Below are positions 39,141 through 52,009 of a stretch of DNA of 64,000 nucleotides, piece after piece. The stretch spans positions 15,892,882 to 15,956,881 of the forward strand of contig NC_036454.1 of the NCBI RefSeq assembly GCF_002775205.1, read 5' to 3'. The position numbers and the translations under genes are program-made. Source of the DNA: Xiphophorus maculatus (taxonomy: Eukaryota; Chordata; Actinopteri; Cyprinodontiformes; Poeciliidae). The notes under the pieces are model-generated. The model saw only the letters and a program-made list of their open reading frames with translations. It made no database searches and was not told the DNA's origin. Every line of letters starts with the position of its first letter. Position 1 is the first letter of the stretch.

Positions 39141-40519
39141 GCCAACTTACCTGAATAATCCACAATCTCTAAAAAACTCAGGTCAACAATCAGACCACTT
39201 GTTTTAGCTTCATTTCAATTAATTTGTAGTTGAATCAGGGGAAACGGTTAGGGTAGTTGCCATTATATCACACTGTCATTCTGTGTGAATTAGAGAACAG
39301 AACAAGAAAACAGATTGTCATCACTGCTTTGAATTAAAAGGGCTTCAGGCAAGGTTATTACTCCTACTAAAGTTTCACCCAAATCAACATGCTCTGCCGT
39401 CAGGAGAGCCAGAAATTAAGCAGTTTCTTTCCAAGAAAAACTTCTTGGACAGAGAGACATTATACAGGAAATACCAGGCTTGGCTCCAGAGGACTTGGGT
39501 AACGATATTTTCTCCAAAAATGTTTCGTCAGAGTGTTTGGGAGATACAATAGAATTATACAAAAGTGAAAAAAAGCTATTTCAATGGGTCTTGTGTCATC
39601 TTGTTACTAAACCATCCTGACACAGTCCATATGTGGTGTAACCTTTCTTCATAGTCAGCTGACACACTCACAAATTTGCCTAAACCACTGTTAAGTTGCA
39701 CAAAATTCGAGACCAACCTTCAGCTACAAAAGAGAACAAACACAGCTTTAATTAACATTTGCAAATGGAGAAAACATACAAAGCTCACATCTCAGTGAGA
39801 ATCGGATGAGTTCTGACTTGGGGCTGAACGTCCCCTCATTTACATAGGATACATCACACATTACTTAGTCACACCCCCTGGCTCAAGTGTCAAGTAAAAA
39901 TCTATACGTTACTTATCTGTAAGTTTCAGTCGAGCAGGGTTGCATACACATTCACAGCTCAACTTTAGGCGTTTCTCCAAAAAGGCCTCTCTGCTGATGG
40001 CTAAACAGATTCTAGTAACTGAACTTCTACAAACTAGGCTTATCACCTTAGGCATGTCTCACATTTCTAACTGCTGAACACCCTGTTCTTCACTTATTTG
40101 AGGAGGGTCAGAAGAGCATATGTCCTGTGGAGCTGCAACTGAGTGCAAACCTTTAATAAAAACATCATAAAGTGTACATTCAAATTTATTTAAACATTGT
40201 TACTAAATTTTTCCTTCACACCACCATCGCCATGAATGATGAGATCATACATCCTTCCAAGAACAGCGTTTCTAAAGAATCCAGGCACATTTCCATGTTA
40301 ACCTTTTCAAACACCAAGTCACAAGGCAAAATTAAAAAGTAGACCAGTGATCAAAACAGGCATTTTGAGCAAACTAGAACTTAATCCAACAGAGAACCTC
40401 TGAGTAATAAATTGTCCAGCAAATCTAAATTATGCAGTTAATCTAGAAAAGGGAGAGTGAACATAAAAAAGCAAATTGAAAAGATTTGCAAGCGATGATA
40501 AATCCAGAAAGATTCATCA

Positions 40520-40562
40520 TTGCTCTTAGATCTGTCACACCAAGAGGCTGATCTAAGAGCAA
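40520..40562. repeat. Perfect 13-bp inverted repeat
   Basis: TTGCTCTTAGATC (40520-40532), 17-base loop, GATCTAAGAGCAA (40550-40562). Confidence 0.9.
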
Positions 40563-42215
40563 ATTGCAAAAGAGGATAAGTCAGTGTTAAAAATAGTTAG
40601 ACTTTAAATAAACTGGATGTATTTCTTAAGCTCTTTAACCTAAACAAATGTCTGTTGAGCCTGAGTAAACTGTAGAAACAATTGACAAGGTTTGTGAAAG
40701 ACACAAACATGTTACAGTCATTGTGTTGGTTATGACTGTGTCCTGAAATCAGGGCCTGATTTTTGTCTCCACACACAAAAAAAGCATGTTTATGACTCTT
40801 GTCAATATAGGAATTGGCCCTTTCAAACTTACTGCATCTTCAAAGACAGCTACTATGATACACATGACAAATACAAAACACCAAATTTGTTGAATTTCAG
40901 AGACTACAAGTTAAAGCTTAATTTAAGAGTGACTTCTTTGCAAGCAATGCTAGAAATAATTTTCAAATTTCCCTTTCATATTTGATTTTAAACAATCTTG
41001 AGGTTCACAGTGAGGTGGAAAGAAACACATAAATCTTTGAAACAGTTTAGAAGATGGATTTTGCTCCAAAATTGTATTGTGAACCGTTCAGAAACAGAAT
41101 CCAGTTCTTGACAGACAAGTGACCTCCCATCAGAGGTTATCATTATATCAAACTATGTCAATATTGCTTTTTTCTGCAGGTCATTTCAGTCACAAAAACA
41201 GCTAGAAACATTTGACATTTCAATTCAACCTTCCAGAGCGATTGAAATAGTTATTTCAATCGTGACAACCCTCTGGCTAAAACCTTTGTTTTGTTCTGAT
41301 CTGAAATTAGGATTTCTTGATGTACAGTGATGTAAGATAATAGTTAACCTACATTTTGCCTACACTTCAGATTGCTGAAACTAATGAACCAAATGATTCA
41401 TTACCTTCTGTTCATACCAGGTTGGTTGATTAGATTACTTTTTCAATTTATCTTTTTTGATCAATGTGTTCCTGCTTCCAGAGTAGCATTTTACATGTCA
41501 CATCGCTCCTAAAACTCTGTAAAGACTTCACACAAACCGTTGGACTGGGAGCCAAATGTAGCACTTTAATTTAGCTTGAGATATTTAGTCATATTGAGGT
41601 CATCCTCATCTTATAACAGTTTAAGGTTGTAGTTCACCATTGCAGATTTGTTCGGATCTACCAAAATCAATAATAAATAATAATAAATAAAAATAAATAA
41701 TTAAAAAAAGTAATAAGTTAAGATTTGATTTCATTGACCCATGTAATGTGTTCCCATTTAATTAATGCTGTAATTAAAACTGTTACGTAACCCCAAATCC
41801 ATGTGTTCACACTGGACATCAGTATTGACTCTAACACCAAAGCAATTCATTTAATCAGGAATATTATGAGATCATGCTGGTCTAATAAAAACCCTCATGA
41901 ATTTTACTTAAAGTTGAAACCAGAAAAGTAAGATTCTTTCTCTTTCACTAAACCCTCAAAACTTTGCTTTTTTTTGGTCTGTTGGGATTAGATAAAATAT
42001 TTATATTTGCTCTGTGCCAGAAAAATCAGAGAGAAAATAACTTTGTTTCAGGTAAAATGTTTATTTAAACTTAGATGATATGCTATTAAGCAATTGGGGA
42101 AAGTCAAGATGATGATATAATTGCTTTGTAGATTCTTGATAGTTTTTTTTCATCACATCTGAGTTAAATAGAGACACTGCTTTAGGGGCAACATCTCAGA
42201 CAGTCTCCCCCCGCC

Positions 42216-42590
42216 CCCCTATCAGGGTTGGTGGTGTGAGGTGGTGAGGCAGACGCGATGGAACCAAGTATAGCAGGAAAATTATATTTTAATGATGAAA
42301 ATAGTCCAACATAATCCACAAAACCAGGCAGCACGACTGAGCGGAAGTGGAAGCCAGGGCTCAACGCCGGTAGCAACTGATTTTACGAATGGACAACATG
42401 AAGGACTGAGCGCACATTAGACAAGGACCCGACAAAGACACAGACACACAGGTGACACTAAATACACAGGCGGTAATTAGGGAACGAGAAACCTGGGAGT
42501 AATCGAGGGGAGAACAGGACAACACGGAGACACAGAGACACAGAAAACTCGAAATAAACACACAGAAAAACACGGAACACGACACTGTGA
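42216..42590 (-). repeat. Dispersed repeat, minus-strand copy
   Basis: Reverse-strand relative of the repeat at 21815-22149, longer at its 3' side (the plus-strand left end). On the minus strand it runs from GTGTCGTGTTCCGTG through CCCTCGATTACTCCCAG to GTCTGCCTCACCACCTC. Confidence 0.8.
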
Positions 42591-42737
42591 CGTAATGTAA
42601 CAATGAAAATAAATCAGAGAAGATATAGTGAAGAGGCTTAGTAAAGTTTGGCTCTTGGCTCTTTCTTTTTTGAAAAATTAAGCTTCAAAAGCTAGCCATT
42701 TTTTTAAGTTCTGAAAAACTCTGAATATGGTCTAACA

Positions 42738-43281
42738 CAGTGGTTCTCAAACTTTTTTCAGTGATGTACCCCCTTAAAAATATATTTTTAGTCAAGTACC
42801 CCCTGACACTGGCAAAACATTTTTGGAATAAAAAAGAGGTACGGAGATCGTGGACGTAAATCCCATTAAAACATACTTTTCCATGTACATTATGTACTTT
42901 GTCGGCTCTGGTTTTGCCTTCTTTTTCACTTTATCTGTACTTCCAGCAGCGTTGCTGCTATGCTTTAGCCACGTCTCCATAGTTACAGTGTAATCATGAT
43001 AACGACAGGTCGTTGACGAGTGCCCTGGGTCCGTGGGTCAAACTAACTTGGTGGGGGGGTCCGTTTTATTTTAAAGGATATTGAAACTAAATACTGAATA
43101 TAAAATTCAGTGCATGAACACACATTTATATTTTATCGAACTTTTTACAAAATAATTTTTCCCAAGACTTGTTATGAGGAGCCTACTGATTTTTTAAAGA
43201 TATTTTGAAAAGCTTCACGTACCCCCTGCAGTACCTCCACGTACCCCCAGGGGTACGCGTACCCCCATTTGAGAACCACTG
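42738..43281. mobile_element. Non-autonomous hAT-type element with a perfect 8-bp target duplication
   Basis: Begins CAGTGGTTCTCAAACTTTTT and ends ATTTGAGAACCACTG (inverted). It is flanked by GTCTAACA on both sides (42730-42737 and 43282-43289). The 544-bp interior is non-coding and rich in GTACCCCC repeats near the ends. Confidence 0.95.
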
Positions 43282-44539
43282 GTCTAACACATAACCACAG
43301 GATCATGACAGTGCATGGAAATAAATTAGTCTTCACCACACCAATAATTTTGTAATCAACTGAAACAAAACATATTCTCTTAATGTAAGAATGAGACAGC
43401 AAAAAATAGACGAAAACATGATATTAAAGTTTTGAAAACAAATGCTTTTATAATACATTTTGATACAGCAGAGCTCCATCCGTTAACCCATCCAAGACAA
43501 TTATTTGGAAGTTATAAAACACGAATCATGGCATGACCAAAAATACCAAAACAGAAGTGTTAGAAATATATTAAAGTTTCCCATAACTGTAAAAACCCAC
43601 TGACCAATTTGTCAGAGTTTGAATTTTGATAGTTCTTGGAAGATGGATAAAAGGGTTTTGGTACAACATCGCCTTAAGTCATGTGTCATGTGATAGCCCA
43701 CACTAGCATGGGTATTTATATTAATGTGTGTGACTGAATCTGAATTTAAGCCATCTACATGATCTCTTTCTAAAACTGTGTTGTGAGCTGATAATTGTGA
43801 ACATAGTGATGAGCTTATTTATTTACAAATGGTGTTTATATTTAGTAAGGTTTTTTTTTCTCAACAGCTAGAATATTGACCGAAATTATAACAATACATT
43901 TATATACAGTTCTGCATTATTCATCATATTTTGTTGACCATGTTCATACTACTTATGGTATTAAAGAAACCCAATCCAACCGGTTACAAGACTAGATACT
44001 GTAAATTAACTGTGTTCTCAATCAAATTAAAGTAGTTTGTAGAAAAAGGCAGCAGCAAAATAGTTAGATATAATGCAGTCTTGACTTAGGCAACCAAACT
44101 CTTGCTGTTTGTTGTCAGTTTCTCTGTGATTGAGTTATTTTCCCCCAAAATATCACTTTCCTCATGTTTATTGGCCAATGATGAGATCCAGCTTTGATAA
44201 AGTGTTACATATTGAGAAAATCCCACTTTTTGATGTAAGTAACATTATCAATGTAAAAAAAAAGAGAGAAGGAATCTGCTATCTCCTAAACTCTCTCTTG
44301 TTTTGAGTATCTCAGTCTATGAGCTTTCTTAACTTTATATATTTACATGAATATTTTCTTTGTGGTATCAATCTCTGCGATTCTGTGTGCTGAGGACAGG
44401 AAAAAAAGAGATCTTTGTTTGGTGATGAGAGATCACATCTCTCTTTTTAAGAAATCCAAAAGGCAGTGAAAAACCATATTCTATGGTCATCACATAGCCA
44501 GAGATAATGTTTTGGTCGCATGACTCAGCAGATGGAGTT

Positions 44540-44546
44540 TATAAAA
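44540..44546 (+). promoter_or_regulatory. TATA box of the Reeler-domain gene
   Basis: TATAAAA about 42 bp before the start codon at 44588, implying transcription from about 44570 and a very short 5' UTR. Confidence 0.75.
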
Positions 44547-44587
44547 GCTCCTCCAGTGACTAAATTCTCCTCAGTCATTCAAACACG

Positions 44588-46623
44588 ATGCTGCTGCTCT
44601 GTTTGTTAACCCTACAATTTCTTTGTATTGTGGACTGCTACCCCAATGGGGCTCCCACCGGTGCCTGTAAGGACATGATGCCTCAGCATGCAGGAGTTGT
44701 CCCTCAGACGTCACCAGCTCCGTACACCATTCTCACCAACATGAAGCGATATCTACCTGGCATGCCTGTTACCGGTAAGATCTTCAATACTCCAATAAGA
44801 AAAGAATACAGAAACCATTAGATCCATCATTCTTGTTCACCTATTCAATGCAAGGAGACTGTTGTGCAAATATAAACCACCTATGTTTGATGTGGGTAAC
44901 TTCTGTTTTGTTATGCGCCCCTGCAGTCACCATTATCGGACCGCAATACAGAGGGGTCCTTCTGGAAGCCCGAAGAGAACATTTCAATGATGCTTATGGA
45001 AGCTGGAAAATCCCTCCTCCAGACACCAAATTTCTCCAGGTGCCCTCAACATTCAGATAAAAATGTAGTAAGAAGAAATGTCTTCTGAAAAAATGTGGCT
45101 TTAAACGTGGCTTTAGACCAGTGGCGTGCGATCAGGGGAGGCAGGTGATCATGGAAGAATAATATAATGATAAGATAAATTGCTATTTTCACCCTGTGTT
45201 TTGTACTATAAATTATTCATTTTTCATTTAGCTTAACCAATTTTGATTATTTTTTCTTCAAAATCGCTGAATTTTTGCTATTTCCCATTCACATGCTCGG
45301 AAGGGAAGCTGGTGAAGCAGCAGCGAGCTGAGCCTCACCTGGGATTGATCCACCTCTCGCTAACTGCACTGGCTGCCATTCTATGGGAGCATGTTTCTTC
45401 TGTCTGTACGTCGCCAACAAAATGATTAAACAACATTTAATATATGAACTGATTTTCCATCATTTAGCTTATCTATATAAAGTACAGTGCTTTTTGTCAT
45501 CGACTGTGTGTGTAATGTGATATGTGTGCTGAGGAGCGATCATAAACGGCAGAGAAAAGAGTCGAGGTGAGGCAGGCAGTTCTCTCGCCTCATGGCAGGG
45601 GGCGCTCATGATCCCAGACATTGTGACTCCACGTCTGCAGAGTAAGAGACACTAACAGCGAGCTAGCCATACAGTAAATAAGGGAAGCTACACGCAACGA
45701 GTCTACGTGTAGCTTGGCCGATACACAGAGAGAAAAAGGTGGTTTGAGTTGTACTTCAACGGGTTTCCCCTTTGCTGTGCAGCATAGCACTAAATTAATA
45801 ATATCTGTATTTCCAAGTTTCATTGAGTTAACGGAATTATTCTACCTTGGTAGTGCGGCTATGGATGGCATGTGAAAGTAGTATAGTCTTTTTGCGCTTC
45901 AGTGTTGTCCGCATTTCCGTATGTAAACAATAACATGCAGGGGGTCTTATGATTTTGATTAAGTCAGTGCCTCACCAGCCATGAACCTCACCGCACGTCA
46001 CTGGTTAGTTTACGTGTGAGTAGACTCTTGATTGTATTCACAAATCTTCTAATTTATCCATAGAAAATACTTGACAAGACAAAGGTTGGCATCTATTTTT
46101 CTTTAATTTTTAAATACGCTATGTTCACAGTGCTCCGGAAATCCACAAGGTGCTATAACTCATGCCAACACCAACCTGAAGAGTAACACCACAGTCTACA
46201 CCTGGATACCACATGACATTATGCACCCTGTGTATTTCATGTAAAGTCATTTTTTCTATTTTAAATTTTTTCAGACCTTGATAAAGATTTTTCTCATTAA
46301 AATCTTTGGTTGTGTACACATTGTATTTTATAATGTTAAAGTGTTGGTTATTTTCTTCTTCAGGGCCACAGTGGCTCAGCAGCGCACCGTCTACTGGATA
46401 AATGTGAGGTCCAACATTCTGCCCAGTGGTAAGTACAGTACAGCAGATTGGCCAACAAAAGAAATGCAGAGAATAGTTGTGCATTATATTCACCAAATAT
46501 TTTTGATTTTTAGAGGACCTGGGTGGTCTTAAGATGGCGACGAATGCAAGTGCAGGAATTGCTGAAGAAAACCCTCTTCTTCTCTTCTTGATATATTATT
46601 TGCTGATACAGATTCTTGGGTAA
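44588..46623 (+). CDS. Small secreted Reeler-domain protein, possibly GPI-anchored
   Basis: Exons 44588-44774, 44927-45039, 46131-46240, 46364-46428 and 46514-46623; GT-AG introns, 585 nt, 194 residues plus stop. Residues 1 to about 17 form a signal peptide. The rest is a single Reeler domain: GAPTGACKDMMPQHAG, PYTI, VTIIGPQYRGVLLEAR, GSWKIPPPDTKFLQCSGNPQ, THANTNLKSNTTVYTWIP and MATVAQQRTVYWINVRS. Related proteins are the Reeler-domain defence proteins of invertebrates and the N-terminal domain of ferric-chelate reductase 1; here no DOMON or cytochrome b561 part follows. The tail ends in a hydrophobic segment (PLLLFLIYYLLIQILG) after NASAG, as in GPI-anchor signals. It contains possible N-glycosylation sites NTT and NAS. 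Its function is unknown. Intron 2 carries a hAT-like insertion. Confidence 0.88.
45119..46003. mobile_element. hAT-like non-autonomous element in intron 2 of the Reeler gene
   Basis: The ends are CAGTGGCGTGCG and the complement of CAGTGACGTGCG, inverted with one mismatch in 12. The right end continues inward as TGAGGTTCATGGCTGGTGAG, a known fish repeat terminus. It is about 885 bp, with no intact transposase. The flanking 8-mers are not identical, so the insertion is old. Confidence 0.85.
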
Positions 46624-46673
46624 ACAGCAAACATTTCTTCCTATGACATTTCTTGACTGTTTTTGTGGATCAC

Positions 46674-46679
46674 AATAAA
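46674..46679 (+). terminator. Polyadenylation signal of the Reeler-domain gene
   Basis: AATAAA 51 bases after the stop codon, the first on this strand. With the TATA box this gives a compact transcription unit of about 2.1 kb. Confidence 0.75.
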
Positions 46680-49600
46680 AGAAAAAGACGTTTTCAGTGT
46701 TGATTATTTGAACCCAAAATGATGTCACACAGACTGAACATATGTACTTCTTTTTAGGTTTTGCTAAATAAAAAAAACAATATAGTTATGTCAAGCTAAG
46801 ATATTAAGTTGAAAATCAATAGCAAACATAGAGCTATAATTTTCTAATAAAAGGGCAGGCTTAAAAAAAAGACACTGTTATGGATTGACAGGCAAAAAGT
46901 GGGTTACATGTGACATGCAAAGTCTAACTGTGCTGGTTTGTTATTGACTTAATTTAATTTCAAGTATTGAAGAGCTTGTAATGACCTGGTTTTTCCACAT
47001 GGTTTGATCGCTAACCTAGATTTCTAGCGTGATTGTGAACACAAACATGAAAGAGGCTTATAACTTGCATCACATCTGTCTTTCGAAGCTGAATATTCCA
47101 CGTTCTCTGTATCATGCCACTGTTTACTGCTGTTCTACGCACTTGGAATCTCATGAGGAAAAAAGGTTAATAAATTTACCTGTGGCATGGAGAACATCTG
47201 ATCCTTTTTTATTTGTTTGAAAAATTTTTTGTTGGAAACAGCTTAACACTTATACCCTACAGACAATTGCAAAATGGCATGTTTCAGTCATATCAACCAT
47301 GCTGAAAGTTTACTAGAAATATTAATATCTTGGACCATTTTTCTGAATTTAGGAGAAAGGAGAGGGTACTTCTGCTACAGGAAATGCGGAAAGTTAACGT
47401 TTGCCATTTTAAGTAGTCAAAACAACTTGGAGTCTGGAACTGAAAAGAAAAAGAAAAACCTGGAGATTCTCGCCCTGAGAAAAAGAGAACGCACCAGAAG
47501 ACAAATGCACTTCCCTGGCAATCCCTACCAGTCTGTGTGGAGAAACTTTAACTTTTAACTTCTCTACAGTGAAATCTGTGTTTAAAAAGACACTGATTTA
47601 TTCTGATTCGAGAGTGATGAGTAAACATTGAAATTAAATATGCAAATGGAATTGTTTGTTTATGTGGCTGAAGATCTAAAGTTCAAAATATTTGAATTTC
47701 TTCCTCTTTTTTACTTTCAAGCAAGCAACATTGTAACATTAATATATTATCTTAATTGTTATACCTAATTACAGTAAGCTAGATTAGTTATATACTTTTG
47801 TGAGGAGCATTCCAGTGAGTGAGAGAGTTTAAGGTGAATTCATTGTATGGTTCTGCTTCAACAGAGCAATATTCTTACAAGAGGCAACCAGAATTACAAA
47901 CAGCCCTGATTTTTATGAGACTGTATAATGGCTGATCAGTAGCTGGTTGTGAGATGTTAATTGCTTTTCGTTATCCCCAGCATACAACAAAATGCGTGAA
48001 ACACAATTAGACCAAGAATCGGCTCAATTACTAAAATTGTTTCACGACAGGAAAATTGCCTGAAAATGGGCCAAAAATCGCATAGTTTATGCCCAGGTTC
48101 AAGGTTACAAAAGCAGATTCAAATTTGAGTAAAAGAGGACTTTGAATGAATTCAACCTAGATTCATTTTTAATTAAAATTAAAAGTATTTTGAAAACCTC
48201 GCATGCATTTTACCCATCCATTTGTGAACCCTTGTCTTAAGTTTGATAAGCTGATATCAAGAAAAGTCGTCTCCAGGCAACAAATACCTAATAGTGACTT
48301 TCATGCTTACTTTGTTGACATTCAATGCTGCTTATGTCTCTTTCTAGTGTAACATCGATTTTTCAAGGGTCTCATGTGCCTGCGGTTGCAGCTCCTGCCA
48401 GAAAGTACCCAACAGTCAATTATAATTAGTCTCTCTCCTCTGCGTGCTCGCTATTTATCTAACAGGGGCTCCAGTCCAGGCAGAGCACCAGTGTCACCAG
48501 CTGGTTCAATAGTAAATGACTCATTGACATATGGAACACTGAGCCAGTGTCGAGGTCACGCTCTTTGTATCCCAAACCACTGACGTCTTTACCCATAATG
48601 ACAAAGCATATGGTGCTTTGAAACCAAAAAAAGCTACTTGGTGCAATCAGAAAAAACAAAAGAAAAAAAACACAACCGGGTATGTTGTGGCTGATAGAAT
48701 AAAAAGTGCATATTTTCATTGACTCTTTTAATATATTGCATAAAAGAATATTTTCTGAATGTAAAAAAAAAAGATTGTGCCTCCAAATCATCGTAATGGT
48801 ATTTACATGTAAACTAATTTCTTCAGTTTTGAAAATTGTTGCTTTTCTTAAATGTTTTTCACCACCACTGCTTTGATTCTGTCAAAATCTCTTCTTTGCT
48901 GAGGCATGTTTCAAATGTTGATAGGAAGTGCTGCATTTAATATACAAACACAGATCGTGCGTTGCCTTATTTTATTTGTCACATTTTACATCTGTTGGAT
49001 TTTCATTGATAAAATACAAACTTTTAATAGTACACACTAAACTGCTGATGTTTTTTCAGCCTATTTCCAAAACTCAAAAAATGTAACACATTTTAACACA
49101 AAATACTTTTCTCCAATAGTTTCTATATTAAATCTAATCAAGTAACAAAATTTTTTCCTACAGTCTTTTTGTATTTCTACATTTGATACAACTGACAGTA
49201 ATATCTGTCTACAGGGTCTTGGACCTAGCCTGACCATTGCTTTCCAACACAATTTGGCTTGATTCTCATTTCCCTGCAGTACTTCATATGGGATTTGTCT
49301 CATTGAGCCTAATTTACCAGAATTCATTTCATACTGGCCAATTATCAAACAGAAGGAGACGTTGGAAACGACAAAGCCGAGTTTCTATGCTGTTTGTCTC
49401 CCTGTGGTTGTAGGTTGGCAATGGCAGGGGAGGAAGTGAACGAAGCCTTTCAGTAGGTGTTGGACAAAATAACATCGTCTGTACAAAGCAAAGTGCAAAC
49501 AAGGGGCTGATTTTTACCAGGCTAGTGTTGCGTTTCTGTGCCAGTCACCAGCAACTCACAAGCTGCCCCAAATGGCCAAGTGACACTGAGAACAAAACTA

Positions 49601-52009
49601 CTCTCTGCTTTGTACTTTACGCATTAGTGGACACAGTAGAACCAGCAGTGCCTGCTTAGACTGCAGGATATCAGTAGCAGCAAACCAGGCAGAGGAACAT
49701 ACATGCAGGCAGTGCTTCATCCCAAGTGGATTTTGTCTGAATTCACATTTGCCCCCTGGTTAGACAGCATGGGCTAAATGTGTACTGTTATGCTGATGAT
49801 GCTCAGATCAAAAAAGCATGATGAGCTAAATCTACTAAAAATTCAAAGGTCTGAACTACTAATTTCCTACCACCAAACTCAAACAAAACTAGTTTTTCCA
49901 ACAGCAGTGTGGGAAACATTGTTTGACCAGTTTTCATTATTTTAAATAATAATTGTAAAATATATTGTTTATAAGTGCATCTGTGTTTGGTTGTGTCCTC
50001 CCAACCCGTCGCTGAGGATTTAGATGGTCACTCAAGTCTGGTTCTGCTGGGTTTTTGTTTGTTTATAGATAGTTGTCCCTCTCCACTGTCACCTTTTACT
50101 TACGGATGATGAGACACGATTTCGTGCAGTTGGTTATCTTCTTTAGGCAGACAGTTTTACTGACTGACCGGAATCAGATTTTTTAAAATAGAATTTGACT
50201 TTGACTGAATTGGATAATTTTAGTAACATTTCATTCAAATCCAGCTCAGTTTGAATTAGGCTTGTGTATGTTTGTTTGTGTTTCATGCTAAGTGCCGTAA
50301 GGTTACATGTTTTTAACATTTCAGCACTACACTTTGAATAAAACACAGCTGAATAGCGGGTCTTCATGTGCAGCAGCAAAAGATTTATTGATGCATAATT
50401 CCCAGCTGAAATGCAAATGTCACAGCAGCTGTGACCGGCTCAGTGGAAGTGGCGACATTAATCCCTTAACGTTCATCCGTCCGTCTACTTTTTGATAAGC
50501 ATGTACAACACTAGAAACAAAATGCTGAGGAGTAAAATCACACACTTGCAAAAACAACACATCGCACATTTACAGCCAGATAGTTTTTTCCAAGACAGAT
50601 CAAACATTCAGCCATATGCATGACCACTATCCAGATTAAGACTTCCTCTTGCTTTAGGGGCTTAGTTGACATCTCTATTTGAGCTCCACTGTTTTCTTCA
50701 TCTCTCTTTGTTAAATATGTCAAGCATGATAGGCACTGACCAACCAATGGACTCTTTTTTTTTTGCTTTTTATTTTCTTTTATGTTTTTTTTTTTTTTTT
50801 ACATTTGTAACAGTTGTACAATTAATATTGTAGAGTTTGTTCATGTTTTTTCAAAAGGTGATCCAATAGAAATTCCAGATATAAAAAAAATCCACTGTGT
50901 AATTAAATGAGATTAATGTGAACATATACTGTAGATGTATTTACTGTCTTTAGCATATATTGTGACTAACTGAAACATGTTCACAGATCATTAAGACAAT
51001 GTAGATAATGTAGTTTATTTATCACTTTATTTAGAACTTTTCAGATATACATGGTTCGTCATGAAACCAATCTGCTTTACCATATGTGAAAAGCTAATCC
51101 TCTCCGTCTCGTCATTCTTTGCCAAATAAGTGATTCTGAGTAGTCTCACTCTAAGCGCAATCACATATCCTCATGTCCACTTGTCCACTTGTCCACTTCA
51201 CTGGTAAGAATCACTGAATTACAAATAACATGCCACAATAACTATATATCTGACATACTTCTGAGCTTAATTGGTTGTTAATATGTGCTGTGAGCACCAT
51301 GTTATGTAAGAATGTGGTAGTTAAAGGGTTAGAGCTCAGGGCTGGGCCATATTACTTGGCAGCGGGGGTGGGAGACTGAGTGATGTGAGAAAGAGAGCGA
51401 ACTGCATCCCAGAGCAACACGGGACAGTGGAGGAGATGAACAGATAGAAAGAGACGAGAGGTTAGAAGTCACTGATTTAAGAGATAACCAACGTCAAGCC
51501 ACTGACTCACAGCTGGGAACACAGCTGGGTGTGATGGCTGAAGAGGTTGCAGGCAAACACTGACTGGACTGACAGTGACATTGTGGAGCGAGGGTCGGCT
51601 TTATTGTGCTGGAATGAAATCATAATTTCAGTTCACGCAGTATCAACAGGAAATGCTTGAGGACTACACGTGGAAGATGAGCTTTTGAACTGCAGAGTAA
51701 AATAGGATTAAGAAAGTGGAGGCTACAGAAATGAAATGGCTTTATCACTTTGGCAACAAATATAGTGCAGAAAACTTTGGTTAAATTTAGCAAATTCTGG
51801 ACAGATGGAATAGAATGGGAGCAACCTGTGTGATTGAAAAATAATTCAAGTAAACTCTAAAAATTGGGACTTCAGGATGTCATGTATCACCACCAATACT
51901 AAAGCCATGGAGGCTCAACTCTGGCAGAAAGAATGGGATTACCAACTAATATATACCTTCAAGTCGGAAATCCTGCCACGGTGTTTGAATCATCTGGAAC
52001 ATTGAGAGT
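46680..52009. other. Spacer between the Reeler gene and opn4x
   Basis: AT-rich, without a recognised gene. Fragments of a LINE lie at about 49757-50225. The opn4x promoter and 5' UTR should be at about 51300-52009; a GGATTA element (OTX/CRX-type core) lies at about 51706, but no TATA box or transcription start could be set. Confidence 0.65.
49757..50225 (+). pseudogene. LINE reverse-transcriptase relic with YADD motif and 3' tail
   Basis: One frame at 49761-49809 reads RQHGLNVYCYADDAQI, the catalytic YADD block of L2/Rex-type LINE reverse transcriptase (usual form HGxxxHCYADDTQ). Downstream, TCAAGTCTGGTTCTGCTGG and CCCTCTCCACTGTCACC (50033-50095) are typical 3'-end sequences of the same class, with a large internal deletion. 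Not functional. Confidence 0.75.

Larger units (their letters stand above)
37712..44587. other. egflam 3' UTR and spacer before the Reeler gene
   Basis: The first part is the egflam 3' UTR; no AATAAA was fixed as its end. The rest is AT-rich spacer with a short tandem/inverted array (39009-39140), two small hairpins (40520-40562 and 41239-41262), the minus-strand copy of a dispersed repeat, and a hAT-type element. No further gene was recognised. Confidence 0.7.

Noticed and set aside
38938-39207. Overlapping frames on both strands
   Set aside because: Explained by the tandem/inverted array; no family resemblance.
37712-44587. lifr, the next gene after EGFLAM in tetrapods
   Set aside because: No cytokine-receptor-like frame appears here; the next gene is the Reeler-domain gene.
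33547-47036. Shared 15-mer TTCTAGCGTGATTGT at about 33556 and 47022
   Set aside because: A match of this length can occur by chance in 64 kb on two strands, and no flanking similarity was seen.
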